Shown: in pieces, positions 10,891-20,622 of the stretch | How positions within the stretch are numbered: position 1 is the stretch's first letter | Layout: each line of letters opens with the position of its first letter | DNA from: Capsaspora owczarzaki ATCC 30864 | Taxonomy: Eukaryota > Opisthokonta > Filasterea | DNA length: 64,000 nt | Direction of reading: 5' to 3' | Assembly: GCF_000151315.2 (NCBI RefSeq) | Contig: NW_011887305.1 | Location: 142,225-206,224, forward strand | Made by a program: the position numbers and the translations under genes | The notes under the pieces: model-generated | Databases searched by the model: none | What the model was told of the DNA's origin: nothing | Seen by the model: the letters and a program-made list of their open reading frames with translations, nothing else

Positions 10891-12136
10891 ATGCTGATTG
10901 TTCTGACTGATGCGCACAAGGAGCACCTGAGCTTCCTTACGACTGTCGATGCGAGTGGTGAGAGAGCTCAGATCAGAGCTTGGCGTTTGATAGAGTTGGC
11001 ATTAGAGTGGGATTTGGCTGCGATGTTGCATTGAAGCACCATCATGCCCCCCGCCTCCGCCTCCCCGTCTGAAACTTGTACTCACCTGTCTCGAAATGCT
11101 TGGCGTGTTTATCTGTCTGTCTGTCTGGATGTGTCAATGTTAGTGGTCGCCGAGTTTGCCAATCTCGCCGTCGAGTTTGTCCGTGTCGGCATCAACCCAA
11201 AGCTCTACAACGCCGCCGCTCGTACGTCGTCATCACAGTCATTCACGCTTTTGCTGTTGCTGTTGCTTGCTTGAGTGGTTCGACGCTAGTGAGACAAAGA
11301 CTGAAGGAGCAGCATTGGAGATCTCGGCCATTGGATCCTTGTGACCTGCTCGTGCTACTGCACTTTGTTGAGGCCGAGCCCCCCCCCCTTCCACACTGCT
11401 CCAAAAGTGCCCACAGTGGATCAGTGAACCGGAAAGCAAGAGTCATCACAATCAAATGGGGCGGTGCGGGGGGGGGGGAACGGGTTGGTTTGCGACGATT
11501 TCACTTGACTTGAATCTCTTCAATACGATTGAGAACGAGATCAGAACAACTCACCACTGACTTGTACTTTTGATCTGCTTGAACATTGACAGAAAAGCTG
11601 GGCATTGCGCCAGACGCAATCAGGAACGCCGTCGAGGGTCTGATGTACCTGCTTGTCGAGAGCGCAAAGCTCATGACGACCGAGATTGACTTTCACGACT
11701 CCATCTTGACACTCGGCTTTAGCGAAGAGCTGCGCCAGCAACTGCTGCAGCTCTATCTCGACAACAGGAAGGAAATCCGGCTCATCCTCTCCGAAATGAC
11801 CATCAACGTGCCTTCCTACCACAACTTGGAATGGCGGCTCGACGTCCAACTCGCATCACGCTCTCTCCGCCGCCAGACCGACCCTATCGTGCTGCTCAAG
11901 CTCGAGACAAGAACTCAAGGTTTGTCGTTGCTCACAACGGGTTGTTGCCAGCGATGTTTTTGTTGCTCACACTCCGTTTTTGTTCTTTCCCTATTCCTCG
12001 ATCGTCAACAGAGGTACAACAGCAATTCCTTCAAACAGATCCTGCAGGCTTGGTGCATTTGACATCGGTGCTGGATGCAGCGCTGTCCGAGCTCAAGTCG
12101 GCACACACGCGACGCATTCTGCGCAACATCAAGTAA
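10891..12136 (+). CDS. COMMD2: COMM domain-containing protein 2
   Basis: Four exons, 10891-10957, 11144-11221, 11593-11919 and 12012-12136, give 198 residues, essentially the length of human COMMD2 (199). Alignment by eye is strong throughout: MLIVLTDAHKEHLSFL at the start, VVAEFANLAVEF, VEGLMYLLVESAKLM, ILTLGFSEELRQQLLQLYLD, and the COMM domain SYHNLEWRLDVQLASRSLR, ending ARRILRNIK-like (HTRRILRNIK). COMMD proteins form a ring within the Commander complex, which recycles membrane cargo from endosomes together with Retriever and CCDC22/93. The ATG is the only one before the conserved start and sits in an AAAATG context. Confidence 0.95.
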
Positions 12137-12445
12137 TCGCGCGTTTGTTGATCCCATTCCAAATTTTCATTCGATCCATGTTGGTTGTTGATGGTAGATG
12201 TTTGCGTGAGTCTGTGTGCGTGTGTGTGTTGTGTGTGTGTCTCTTTTCGAGAAGCATTGTGAGATATGAAATATCAATGTGCTTTGTTCATATTGGTGTT
12301 TATTAATATTCTAATACGTTGTCGCACATCCTCGGGCTTGCAGCGATTCGAGAGACAGGGCCACATGCGCATCCCCCAACAGCTGAAAACCATAAAAATC
12401 TCGGACGGAAACCACACAAACCAAACCTAAAAAAATGCACTGCGC
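12137..12445. other. Convergent intergenic spacer
   Basis: 309 bases between two convergent stops, GT-rich (a GTGT stretch near 12215-12240), with no coding or RNA signal that I can see. Confidence 0.5.
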
Positions 12446-13681
12446 TCAAGCTTTGAACGCGCCGACAGAGGCAGAGGCGCCGTTGATCGCAACCACGCGA
12501 CGCGAAGACGCGAGGTAGGCGGCAATGCGCGGACGAGCGGCAATGCTCTTGTACACCTCGCCGATGCGGTCAAACTTGGCGACGACGCTGCGAGCATCTT
12601 GGCCGAGCGCAAGAATCTGATCGACCAGCTCGAACAGCATGATGTCGGCATAGGACACGCGGTCTTGGGACAGCAGGTAGCGGGTCTTGTTCTGGTCGTA
12701 CACGCGCTCGATGGTGGTGAACGAGTTCACTAGGGTCTTGTTGATGAAATCGCCAACCTTGGCGGCAAACTCCTTGTCGTACGCGAGTGTAGCATACTGG
12801 CGGCGGAGGTCTGCGATGCCCTCAGCAAGCTGATCGCAGCGTGCGGCAGAGTACGCATCACCGCCATCGAGGCCTGCAGGAGTTCAGATTTGGTGAGCAA
12901 AACAGATCCTAGCTCGCAAATTTTTGATTTTTTTTTTCGCGTTTGCTTGTCGCTCGACATCAAAACCCCGAACAAAACTCTGTGTGCCTCACTCACCAGT
13001 GCTGCGAGCAATGAAGCGGATGATGGCCTTGCTCTGAGACAGGATGAACTCGCCCTTGTTCACATAGAGAATCGGCATCTGTCCGAATGGATTGTCAGCG
13101 GCGCGCTGTTGCTTGATGCCGCCCTCGTGCCAGTCGTGGAAGGAGATGTTCTCGCTCTCGTACGCAATGCCAGACTCCTCTGTATCAAACAATGAAGCAC
13201 AGTAACGTCAAAGTAAGCGAAAATGCGGTTTCAAAGTCTCAATCACGAATCACGACCACCAAGTGAAGCTCAGCCACCCAAACATCATCAGCGAGAACCA
13301 AAAGAAAGTGTGCGCTTTACCGAGAATCAGGCGAATGTCCTCCGCCAGGCCGCGGATGGGGAAGTAAGTCAGCTTGAGATGGTCTGCGAGAAATTTCAGG
13401 GGCGACAAAAGATTGCATTAGAATGAGCAGACTATACGAAGTGATTCACCGAGCGAGGCTGGGATTTGGTACTCGGCAGGTTCACTCTTTCGAAAGAAAA
13501 AAACCGCGGCTCTTTTGAACCACAGCAGCTTCGCTTGCATCTACATACGGGGAGTCGTAAAGAAGAGCGGCTTGGCGTGGTGCGCAGCCTGTCCGCCAGT
13601 GGGATGGTCGCTGGCAAGCGAAGGCGAGGAAGTCTTGGCCGGCGAGGAGAAGAGCGAAGCGAAAGCCTGAGCAGCGAACAT
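12446..13681 (-). CDS. Glutathione S-transferase, sigma-like, with N-terminal extension
   Basis: Four exons, 13549-13681, 13321-13383, 12997-13179 and 12446-12873, give 268 residues. Exon 1 (44 residues, MFAAQAFASLFSSPAKTSS...) is an extension before the thioredoxin fold. The fold itself starts with LKLTYFPIRGLAEDIRLIL, whose Tyr is the expected catalytic residue of sigma/alpha/pi/mu classes. PFGQMPILYVNKGEFILSQS follows, with the cis-Pro and the glutathione-binding QS pair. The helical C-terminal domain has RVSYADIMLFELVD, the usual N-capping region. The enzyme conjugates glutathione to electrophiles or isomerises prostaglandin-like lipids. The extension is rich in Ala, Ser and Phe with no acidic residue in its first 20, so it might be a mitochondrial or other targeting signal (inference). 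Confidence 0.9.
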
Positions 13682-13721
13682 GTTCTGAGAACTTGAGGAC
13701 TGGGAAAATATTGAGGACTGG

Positions 13722-13756
13722 ATGATGATGATGATGATGATGACGATGATGATGAT
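13722..13756. repeat. GAT trinucleotide microsatellite
   Basis: About ten (GAT) units with one interruption, in the spacer upstream of the GST gene. Confidence 0.85.
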
Positions 13757-13853
13757 CAAGACAAAAGCACGATTGATTTTCTGGTTGACTTCAACCAACG
13801 ATACACAATATACACGAACGAAGGACGAAACAACAAAATAAGTGAAACCGCTC

Positions 13854-16800
13854 TCACGTGGAATGGGTGCTGCCGACGCTCGACGCGTTGCGCGACGAAA
13901 GCGGCGCGGGGGCAATACCAGCATACGCGGACGTGGGAGGCGGCGGTGGCTTGGGTGGCCCGGAGCTTCGAGGGGGCGGCGGAGTTCCGCTCCCGCCTTC
14001 GACGGAAACGTAGTGAAGGGAACCGGATGAAGGCGTGGCGTAGGAGGTCTTGTTCGAGCCGGGAGAAGCATATTCGGACGACATTCTGCCTGCTGTTGGT
14101 GTTTGGTAATGCGACGCTGGTGGTAGTGGCGGCGGCTGCGACGAAACGGGCGGGCGGAGAGGATCGTAGTCACCGTTTGTCGGTGGGCGGAGGGGATCGT
14201 AGTCGCCATTTGCCTCCCGGCTCTTTGCACTGCTCATCTGCAGATTGTCATAGATGATGACGCTCGAGTGGCCATGCAGCGGGTTGAGTTCCATCCCGTT
14301 CGTGCCGGCCGAGCTGTGTGTGCGTGCGCGGCCGGCCTGCTTCTTCTGCTTGGAACGGCGCCGACGAACAAGCACCACCAGGAGGAAGATGAGCAGGATG
14401 AGCAGGGAAATGCCGCCGCCAATGCCAGCGCCGACTGCAGCAGCCATGGCGGTGTCATCCGTTGACTCGGTGTCGCTGTCCCGTAGTTCAACCATGATGA
14501 CACTCAGCGGGCCGAGTGTGGCGCCATTTGTTGGGTTTTGCAAGGCAAGGTACAAGGCTTTGGTTCCTTCGGGGATGTCATCGTTGCGAATGGTCAACAC
14601 CAGCAAGTCCGTCGTGCTGCTCTGTCCAGCAGCAAAGCGCACCAAGAGCGGTGACGTGACTTGCAAGTCCGAAGTTAAGGATACGCCTTCGTCCGGATGG
14701 TAACGATTAAGGAAGGGTGTGAACGGAGCGATGGACGCGTTCGTGCCTGCGACGACAGTGACAGCCACTGCGCCAAGAACACCAGCGTTGCGCAGCACAG
14801 GAATGGTCAGCGAAGGGGTGCCCTCCCAAACCGTGTAGACATCATCGCCAAGCGGATTGCCAGAGGGTGCAAACTCCATCCGGCCGTACGGATCATCGTT
14901 GGCCGCAATCGTGACCGTGGCCACAGAGGCATAGGTGAGGTAGGCGGAGCCCGCAGTGATGCCCGTCAAGAGCACAGTGAACGTCTCGTCCAGCTCGGGA
15001 ATGTCGTCGTCGTCAACCGCAATGCTAATCACAGTGCTCGCTGCACCGGCTTCAATCACAACGGGCGCGTCCTGGATGGATGCGTCAAAGTCTTCACCGC
15101 CGGCTGTGCCAGTTCGGACACTGTAGGTGAATGTCACGGCACCAAGCGCTGAGCCAGTGCGCTCCACCGTGACGAGCGCAACGCCAGCGCTCTCCTGAGC
15201 AATGAATGTGAGGGAAGTGAAACGGACGACGCCGTCCACGGCGTTGCTGGCCTCGATGGCACATGGAATGACAGAAGGGGCGTCAGCATCGAGCGTCGCC
15301 AGAGATCCCGAGCTGGGACTCAGAACAATGTTGAATAGACGAACAGGGGCTTGAGCGGCAACGGCATTGAAAGAGTTGGATGTCTGCGACGTCTGGCCAG
15401 CCGCAAAGCTCACAGTCCGCACCACTTGATTGTTAAAGTCAGCGGCAGTCACCGGTGTTGTGAATTGCAAGGTGGCATCGCCTGTCACAGTTCCGAACGT
15501 GCCGAAATAGCGCGCAACTTCTGCAGTGAAAGTTGAGCCACGAGTGACGAGGAACCGTGCACTGCCATCAGCCGACTTGGTCAACGTTGGAGTGACAAAG
15601 CCAATGGTGCCGTAGGGTTTGTCGTTCTTGTTAATGGTCACTGTGATTGTCGACTGTGCACCCAAGGTCGCACCGCCAGTGGGGCTGGACAGGGTAACAG
15701 CGAAAGTCTCGTCCAGTTCCGGAAGCGAATCCGCGCGAATGACGACCTGAATGACCGCACTCGAGTGGCCCTGAAGCAGCGTCACAGTGCCTGCGCCTTC
15801 CACAAAGTCCAATCCAGCTTGGGCATTGACGCTGTGGTCGGAGCCGGTGATGGAGGTCGCCCAGGCAAACGTAACGTCGCCAAACAGTCCTGCCGTTCGC
15901 GTAATGGCAATGGACACATTGCTGTCAGCAGCCGGCTCGTCAACCGCCAAAGTGGCAGCGTCAAATGCCAAAACGCCATGCGGGCTGTCGCTTTCCGCAA
16001 TTGTCACCAGAACGTCAGAAGCAGTCGAGTCAACCGCACCGCCGCCGCTGACAATCTCGAGGCGAACGCCAAAGACCTCGGCGAGTTCAGGAATGGTGTC
16101 ATCCAGGATGGCAACAAGAGCGTTCTTGGTCAGGATTCCAGCGGTAAACTCGACATCCACAGGTGTCGAAACGAAATCCGAGTCAATCGTGGCCACAGGT
16201 GTGCCAGTTGACGTGTTGAATGCGACAGCGTACGGAGTGACGCGGACAGTGACAGTGCCAACGCTACCACGAGCACGTGTGATGGTGAGACTGGTCGATG
16301 ATGGTTCAGGCCAGGAGGAGGCAGTATTGGCAATGCTGAACAGACCGTAGGGGTAGTCATGTTCGGGCACTGCAACGACCGACGATCCGTAGTAGCCAAT
16401 CGGAGTCGCTTCGCCAAGAGTCACAGCGGTCGCAGCAGTGATGGTGTACGTCAGCGTTGAAGGGACGGTCGGAGTACCCATGTTTGGCACTGTGATGGGA
16501 ACCGCAACAGTTTGCTGGCCTGCGGGAATTGTCGCAACGAATGTGGTGGCGCTGGCCACAGTGGAGGTCACGGAAAACGTGACATCGACGGCCGAGGCAT
16601 AGGAAACGGCGCTGAAACGCTCCAACGTGATTGAGAACTCGGGGTTGGCCATGACGTTGCTCAAGCTGATCTGACGGGAGCCAGCGGACACGCCGACCGT
16701 GCCAAACTGCGACTGGCTGGCTTCAATCACAATCTGAGACCTGTTAAAGTGGTCGTCCAATGCCATGTTGAGGGGGTTGGCAAGTTGAATGTTGACCGTT

Positions 16801-18557
16801 TCTTGAGCCAACGCGCTGCCGCTTGCAGCAAGGTTCAGTGTGATGGTCTGCTGATGCACTGTCGAAGAAAACTGCAGCGGTGCTGAAGAAACAGCAGTCA
16901 AAGATGCCGAGCTGATGGTGAATTCGACACTCGCAGCAGGGACTTCGACGGGAGCCTCAACAACCAGGGAGATCGTGCTCGTGCCTGACGCGGGTCGACG
17001 AACCACCAGGAAGCGAGACGAAACATCAAACGCGACGCGACCATCAGCCGCGCACTCCAAACCATTGCCCAAAAAGCCAGGCTTGCAGGCGCACGAGTAG
17101 TTTCCAGGGGTGTTTGTGCATAGGGCGTCACTGCTGCACGGGAACGGGATGCCATTGCACTCATTCACGTCGTCGCAGTGCGTTCCGTTGCCGGAAAAGC
17201 CAGCCTTGCAGGTGCAAGTAAACGAGCCAATAGTGTCGGCACAAGTGGCATTCGCAGCGCAGTTGTGCATTCCAGTCGTGCACTCGTTGATGTTGATGCA
17301 AGATTTGGCGTCAGGCTGCAGCTGGTATCCACTGTTGCACGAGCAAGCGTAGGAGCCAGGGAGATTGTTGCAGATGTGCTGGCAGCCGCCGTTCGCGGTG
17401 CTGCACTCGTTGTTGTCGAGACAGCCGGTTGCGCCGGTGCCGTCGCCGTTTTTCGTGTAGCCAGTGAGGCAGCTACAGCTGTACGATCCAACCGAATTGG
17501 AACACGTCTGGTTGCAGCCGCCGTTGGAGGTAGCGCATTCATTTGTATCAACGCATCTGAGAGTTGTAGCTGTAGGTGCCCATGCGCCTGCTGTGCTGCA
17601 AGTGATGTTCGGAGAGCCTACAGAGATTGAGTAGCCAGCGTTGCACTGGTAGGTGCAGGTGGAGTTGGCGCTGACAGAGCTGCATTGGCTCTTGGTGGTG
17701 TTGGTCGGCGCAGCTGGAGCGGTCGGGCAGGTAACGAGCGTGTTGCAACTGGTACCAGTGTAGCCAGGAGTGCAAACCTTACTGCCTGTTGGCGAACACG
17801 TGTAATAGCCACCGTTATCGGGTACGCAATACACGCACGAACCAGAGCCGCTCGGATAGTAGTTGGGGGCGCAAGTCGAGCAGGAAGGAGCGCCAGTGTA
17901 GCCTGATTTGCAGGCTGTGCAAGCGCCAGACACGGGATCGCAGGTACTACAGTTTCCAGTGGAGGTGGTGCAGAACGTGTCGCATGTCGGGCCGTAATAG
18001 TTGGCTTGGCAGATGACACGATACGCAAACTTGATCCAGTATGCAGCATAGAAAGGATCGGTGACAGTAATGGGAATGTAATCAGCAGAGGAACCCGCTG
18101 TGTAGGTTCGGACGATGGAGCCCAGAGTCTGGGTTGACAAAAAGTCTGCGTCGTAGAAGTCCAACTCCACTGTAAATGAGCCCTGCAAAGCAAGAAATCG
18201 AAAAGGTGAGATTTCGCCGCGACCAGACTGTTTTGAGAATTGATTACTCACAGGGTAATTGTTGACCTGGCTGGTCGTGAAGTATTGCTCCCAGACTGGA
18301 TTGTTCTCGTCTTGCTGTTTGGCAACTGAGCCAGAGAACTTAGTGGAGCCTATGGTAATGTACCAGTCCGAGAAACAGTCGCAAGCGGTGGCTCCCGAAC
18401 TGTCGTCGCACGCAGGTCCGAACAAGGATGCTGAATCGTAATACAAGCCGATCTTTGCTTTGCCGGCATCGGCTTCAGAGCCGCACAGCAGCAAGATCAA
18501 AGCAAGACTGAAAAGTCCAACCAGGCATCTTTGCTTGAAAGGTGCCGCGCCAGCCAT
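13854..18557 (-). CDS. Type I membrane protein: MNLL-like region, DSL, Sushi-like, EGF and Calx-beta repeats, Tyr-rich tail
   Basis: Two exons, 18252-18557 and 13854-18182, joined in phase, give 1,544 residues. A signal peptide (about residues 1-31) leads into a region of some 150 residues laid out like the C2-type N-terminus of Notch ligands. Then comes a DSL-like module, ICQANYYGPTCDTFC, a Cys-rich stretch and a CCP/Sushi-like module. Next are four calcium-binding EGF modules, each opening with a DxNEC or NINEC-type motif. About seven Calx-beta-like units follow, several with the DDDIPELDETF motif. A single helix (VGAGIGGGISLLILLIFLLVVLV) is followed by RRRR and a cytoplasmic tail of about 130 residues with YDNL, two YDPL, YASP, YATP and YVSV tyrosine motifs and Pro-rich stretches. 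I infer a cell-surface adhesion or signalling receptor/ligand. Direct Notch-ligand function is not established. Confidence 0.9.
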   Translation of the reverse strand: MAGAAPFKQRCLVGLFSLALILLLCGSEADAGKAKIGLYYDSASLFGPACDDSSGATACDCFSDWYITIGSTKFSGSVAKQQDENNPVWEQYFTTSQVNNYPVSNQFSKQSGRGEISPFRFLALQGSFTVELDFYDADFLSTQTLGSIVRTYTAGSSADYIPITVTDPFYAAYWIKFAYRVICQANYYGPTCDTFCTTSTGNCSTCDPVSGACTACKSGYTGAPSCSTCAPNYYPSGSGSCVYCVPDNGGYYTCSPTGSKVCTPGYTGTSCNTLVTCPTAPAAPTNTTKSQCSSVSANSTCTYQCNAGYSISVGSPNITCSTAGAWAPTATTLRCVDTNECATSNGGCNQTCSNSVGSYSCSCLTGYTKNGDGTGATGCLDNNECSTANGGCQHICNNLPGSYACSCNSGYQLQPDAKSCININECTTGMHNCAANATCADTIGSFTCTCKAGFSGNGTHCDDVNECNGIPFPCSSDALCTNTPGNYSCACKPGFLGNGLECAADGRVAFDVSSRFLVVRRPASGTSTISLVVEAPVEVPAASVEFTISSASLTAVSSAPLQFSSTVHQQTITLNLAASGSALAQETVNIQLANPLNMALDDHFNRSQIVIEASQSQFGTVGVSAGSRQISLSNVMANPEFSITLERFSAVSYASAVDVTFSVTSTVASATTFVATIPAGQQTVAVPITVPNMGTPTVPSTLTYTITAATAVTLGEATPIGYYGSSVVAVPEHDYPYGLFSIANTASSWPEPSSTSLTITRARGSVGTVTVRVTPYAVAFNTSTGTPVATIDSDFVSTPVDVEFTAGILTKNALVAILDDTIPELAEVFGVRLEIVSGGGAVDSTASDVLVTIAESDSPHGVLAFDAATLAVDEPAADSNVSIAITRTAGLFGDVTFAWATSITGSDHSVNAQAGLDFVEGAGTVTLLQGHSSAVIQVVIRADSLPELDETFAVTLSSPTGGATLGAQSTITVTINKNDKPYGTIGFVTPTLTKSADGSARFLVTRGSTFTAEVARYFGTFGTVTGDATLQFTTPVTAADFNNQVVRTVSFAAGQTSQTSNSFNAVAAQAPVRLFNIVLSPSSGSLATLDADAPSVIPCAIEASNAVDGVVRFTSLTFIAQESAGVALVTVERTGSALGAVTFTYSVRTGTAGGEDFDASIQDAPVVIEAGAASTVISIAVDDDDIPELDETFTVLLTGITAGSAYLTYASVATVTIAANDDPYGRMEFAPSGNPLGDDVYTVWEGTPSLTIPVLRNAGVLGAVAVTVVAGTNASIAPFTPFLNRYHPDEGVSLTSDLQVTSPLLVRFAAGQSSTTDLLVLTIRNDDIPEGTKALYLALQNPTNGATLGPLSVIMVELRDSDTESTDDTAMAAAVGAGIGGGISLLILLIFLLVVLVRRRRSKQKKQAGRARTHSSAGTNGMELNPLHGHSSVIIYDNLQMSSAKSREANGDYDPLRPPTNGDYDPLRPPVSSQPPPLPPASHYQTPTAGRMSSEYASPGSNKTSYATPSSGSLHYVSVEGGSGTPPPPRSSGPPKPPPPPTSAYAGIAPAPLSSRNASSVGSTHST

Positions 18558-18783
18558 TTTGTTGGTGGCGAGCGAGTTTCCAACTAGTTCTTGCAGACAA
18601 GCAGAGACTTGGTTTTGAGGAATGGCGCGCTTATCGCCCTGACCTTTCTGTTAGTTTTTTTGCAATCTGCATTCAAAAAGCACACCAACAAAAGGGGGTG
18701 TTTAGTTTTTTCCTTCCTAGTTTCAAATCATCTCTGAACGCCCAAGCCCCTCCACACCCTTGACCCGAATCTTCCACCCCAAG

Positions 18784-18827
<44 letters not shown>

Positions 18828-20016
18828 GCCTACTGCTGTTCGTCTTCCTCATTCCTTCATCTTCTTCATGTGACTCGCTTCGTGCCATGTTCAATCCTGT
18901 TTGTCCCGCAAGCGGGGGTCACATTGGCTATTTGAGTCCCCCACTTTGTTGTTTTTGTTCGTCTCCTCTCTCTCTCTCCCCTCTCTCTCTCTCCTGATCC
19001 TCAATCCCTCTGCCCTTGTTTGCTCTCATACCGCGAATCACCCCCTTTCTCTCCCCCTTCCCCCTCTTCCGCCTTCCCCCTCCCCCTTCAAAGCCACAAA
19101 GCAAAAAAAAAAAAAAAAAAAAAGCAAAAAGCAAAAAGCAAAAAGCAAAAAAATAAAAAAAATAAAAATAAACCGCGGTTTCATCATTGAACAAACACAC
19201 CTGCACAATCAACCATCATTCGTATCATCGTCAGCCAAACTTGGGCTTGCTGACTCTCTCTCTCTCTCTCTGTCTCTGTCTCTCTTCCGAGCTCCAAGAC
19301 CAACTCACTCCCTCACTCTCTCTCACTCTATGAAGAGAACAGAGCAGGAAGCACACTTTGCAAAAAGGAGCCTGGAGTGTTGTGGATCAGCCGATTCAAA
19401 ACAAATAATAAAATAAATAAAAAAATAAAAAAATAGGGGGGCAAAATTGATCTTGTTGGCGTCACCTGAACTCGCCGCGTTTTGCCACCCCACCCGGGAC
19501 ACCCCTTCTGACGCTTCACTCGTCCACACACGATTTGCACTTTGTTCGCTCATCACTTCTGCCGTGCAGCAACAACACGGAAGAACAGCAAAAGAAAGCA
19601 AAACGCAAAAGAAGGACTCACAGCAAAAAAAAAAAAAAAACCACAAAAAAAGTAATGCAAATTCAAACAAAAAAAAAAAAAAGAATGATTGGCAAAATTT
19701 TGATAAGGGAAAAATAATGATACAAATACTTCACTGTGAAATCAGAAAAAATGAAGACAAAGTAGAAAAAAACAAAAACAAAAAAGAAAAAAATCAAAAA
19801 CTGTTGTTGTTGATCTACAATCGCACTACTCTCAAAACACAACGAGACAAGTCTCACAAGACGATCGCGAACGGCCACACTCACACCCCGCTCATCCACA
19901 CAGAAGAGAGCCGATCGTCAGTCACACACGTGCAGGTGGGAAGGAACGCCGTTCAGCGCGAAAAACGGAGGAGGGGCTCCAGCCAAAATGCAAAGAAAAC
20001 ACCTCCGAATCCGAAT
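18558..20016. other. Long AT-rich, gene-poor spacer with microsatellites
   Basis: 1.46 kb with no supportable gene. It contains a CT microsatellite (18787-18825), CT-rich tracts near 18965-18995 and 19252-19285, and many A-runs (about 19100-19120, 19624-19640, 19668-19682). The short frames here are pure lysine or phenylalanine low complexity. Confidence 0.6.
18787..18825. repeat. CT dinucleotide microsatellite
   Basis: About 19 CT units in the upstream region of the DSL/EGF/Calx-beta gene. Confidence 0.9.
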
Positions 20017-20395
20017 CACAAGCGGGGGGGGTGCTTTTGTCAAATAAGAAAAACACGGCAGATCTGGAACGAGAACCACATTCAACCACGCTTCCCCGTT
20101 AACTATGAAACCCGCCCCGTTGGCAGCAGCCATCCGTGCTCGCAAGTGCTAGAAATCGAGCTTATCCACCGTCCGTGACAAAAAAAAAAGCCGCTCTCTG
20201 CTGCGCTTTTTGAGCGAAAAGAGAAGAAAAAAAAAAGCCAATCCTGTGCGTGCCTTCACGATAAGTGGACCAAAACTACTCGGCCGATGTTCAATGTAGG
20301 CCACTTCCTTCATCATTAACAGCGATAACAAATCGTAGCACAGAAACAACAGAAACAACAGACGAAGTGACGCAAACGAAGGCAATCGCAAAACA
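20017..20395 (+). repeat. Direct repeat, left copy
   Basis: About 380 bases that recur in the same orientation at 23661-24030. The best-conserved core, about 20035-20340, includes the stretch around ACTATGAAACCC, the CGTGCTCGCAAG block, the ATCGAGCTTATCCACCGTCC block and the CATCATTAACAGCG block. By eye it is over 90 percent identical, with the differences mainly in homopolymers. It ends about 230 bases before the start of the Crinkler-like gene. There are no long open frames, and I see no TG...CA ends, reverse transcriptase or target-site duplication. Confidence 0.9.
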
Positions 20396-20622
20396 AAAAA
20401 AAACAAAGCAAAAACAAAAAAAAGTTGCAAGAAAGAGACCTGGCACTTCCATCCAGTGATGCGATGATGCGCTCGCGCCGGTCTCGCTACTTCGAGGATG
20501 CAGATGACCGGGGTGGGAGCCGACATGTGGAGTGTCCAACTATGTGGAACAATCGATGTTCTCAGTCCTTTTTTTCCCTTTTCGTTTCGTTCTTTCATTC
20601 TTTCTCTTTTGCTCTGCGACAA

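Noticed and set aside
18928-19670. Several short frames rich in Lys or Phe
   Set aside because: They only translate A- and T-runs of the AT-rich spacer.
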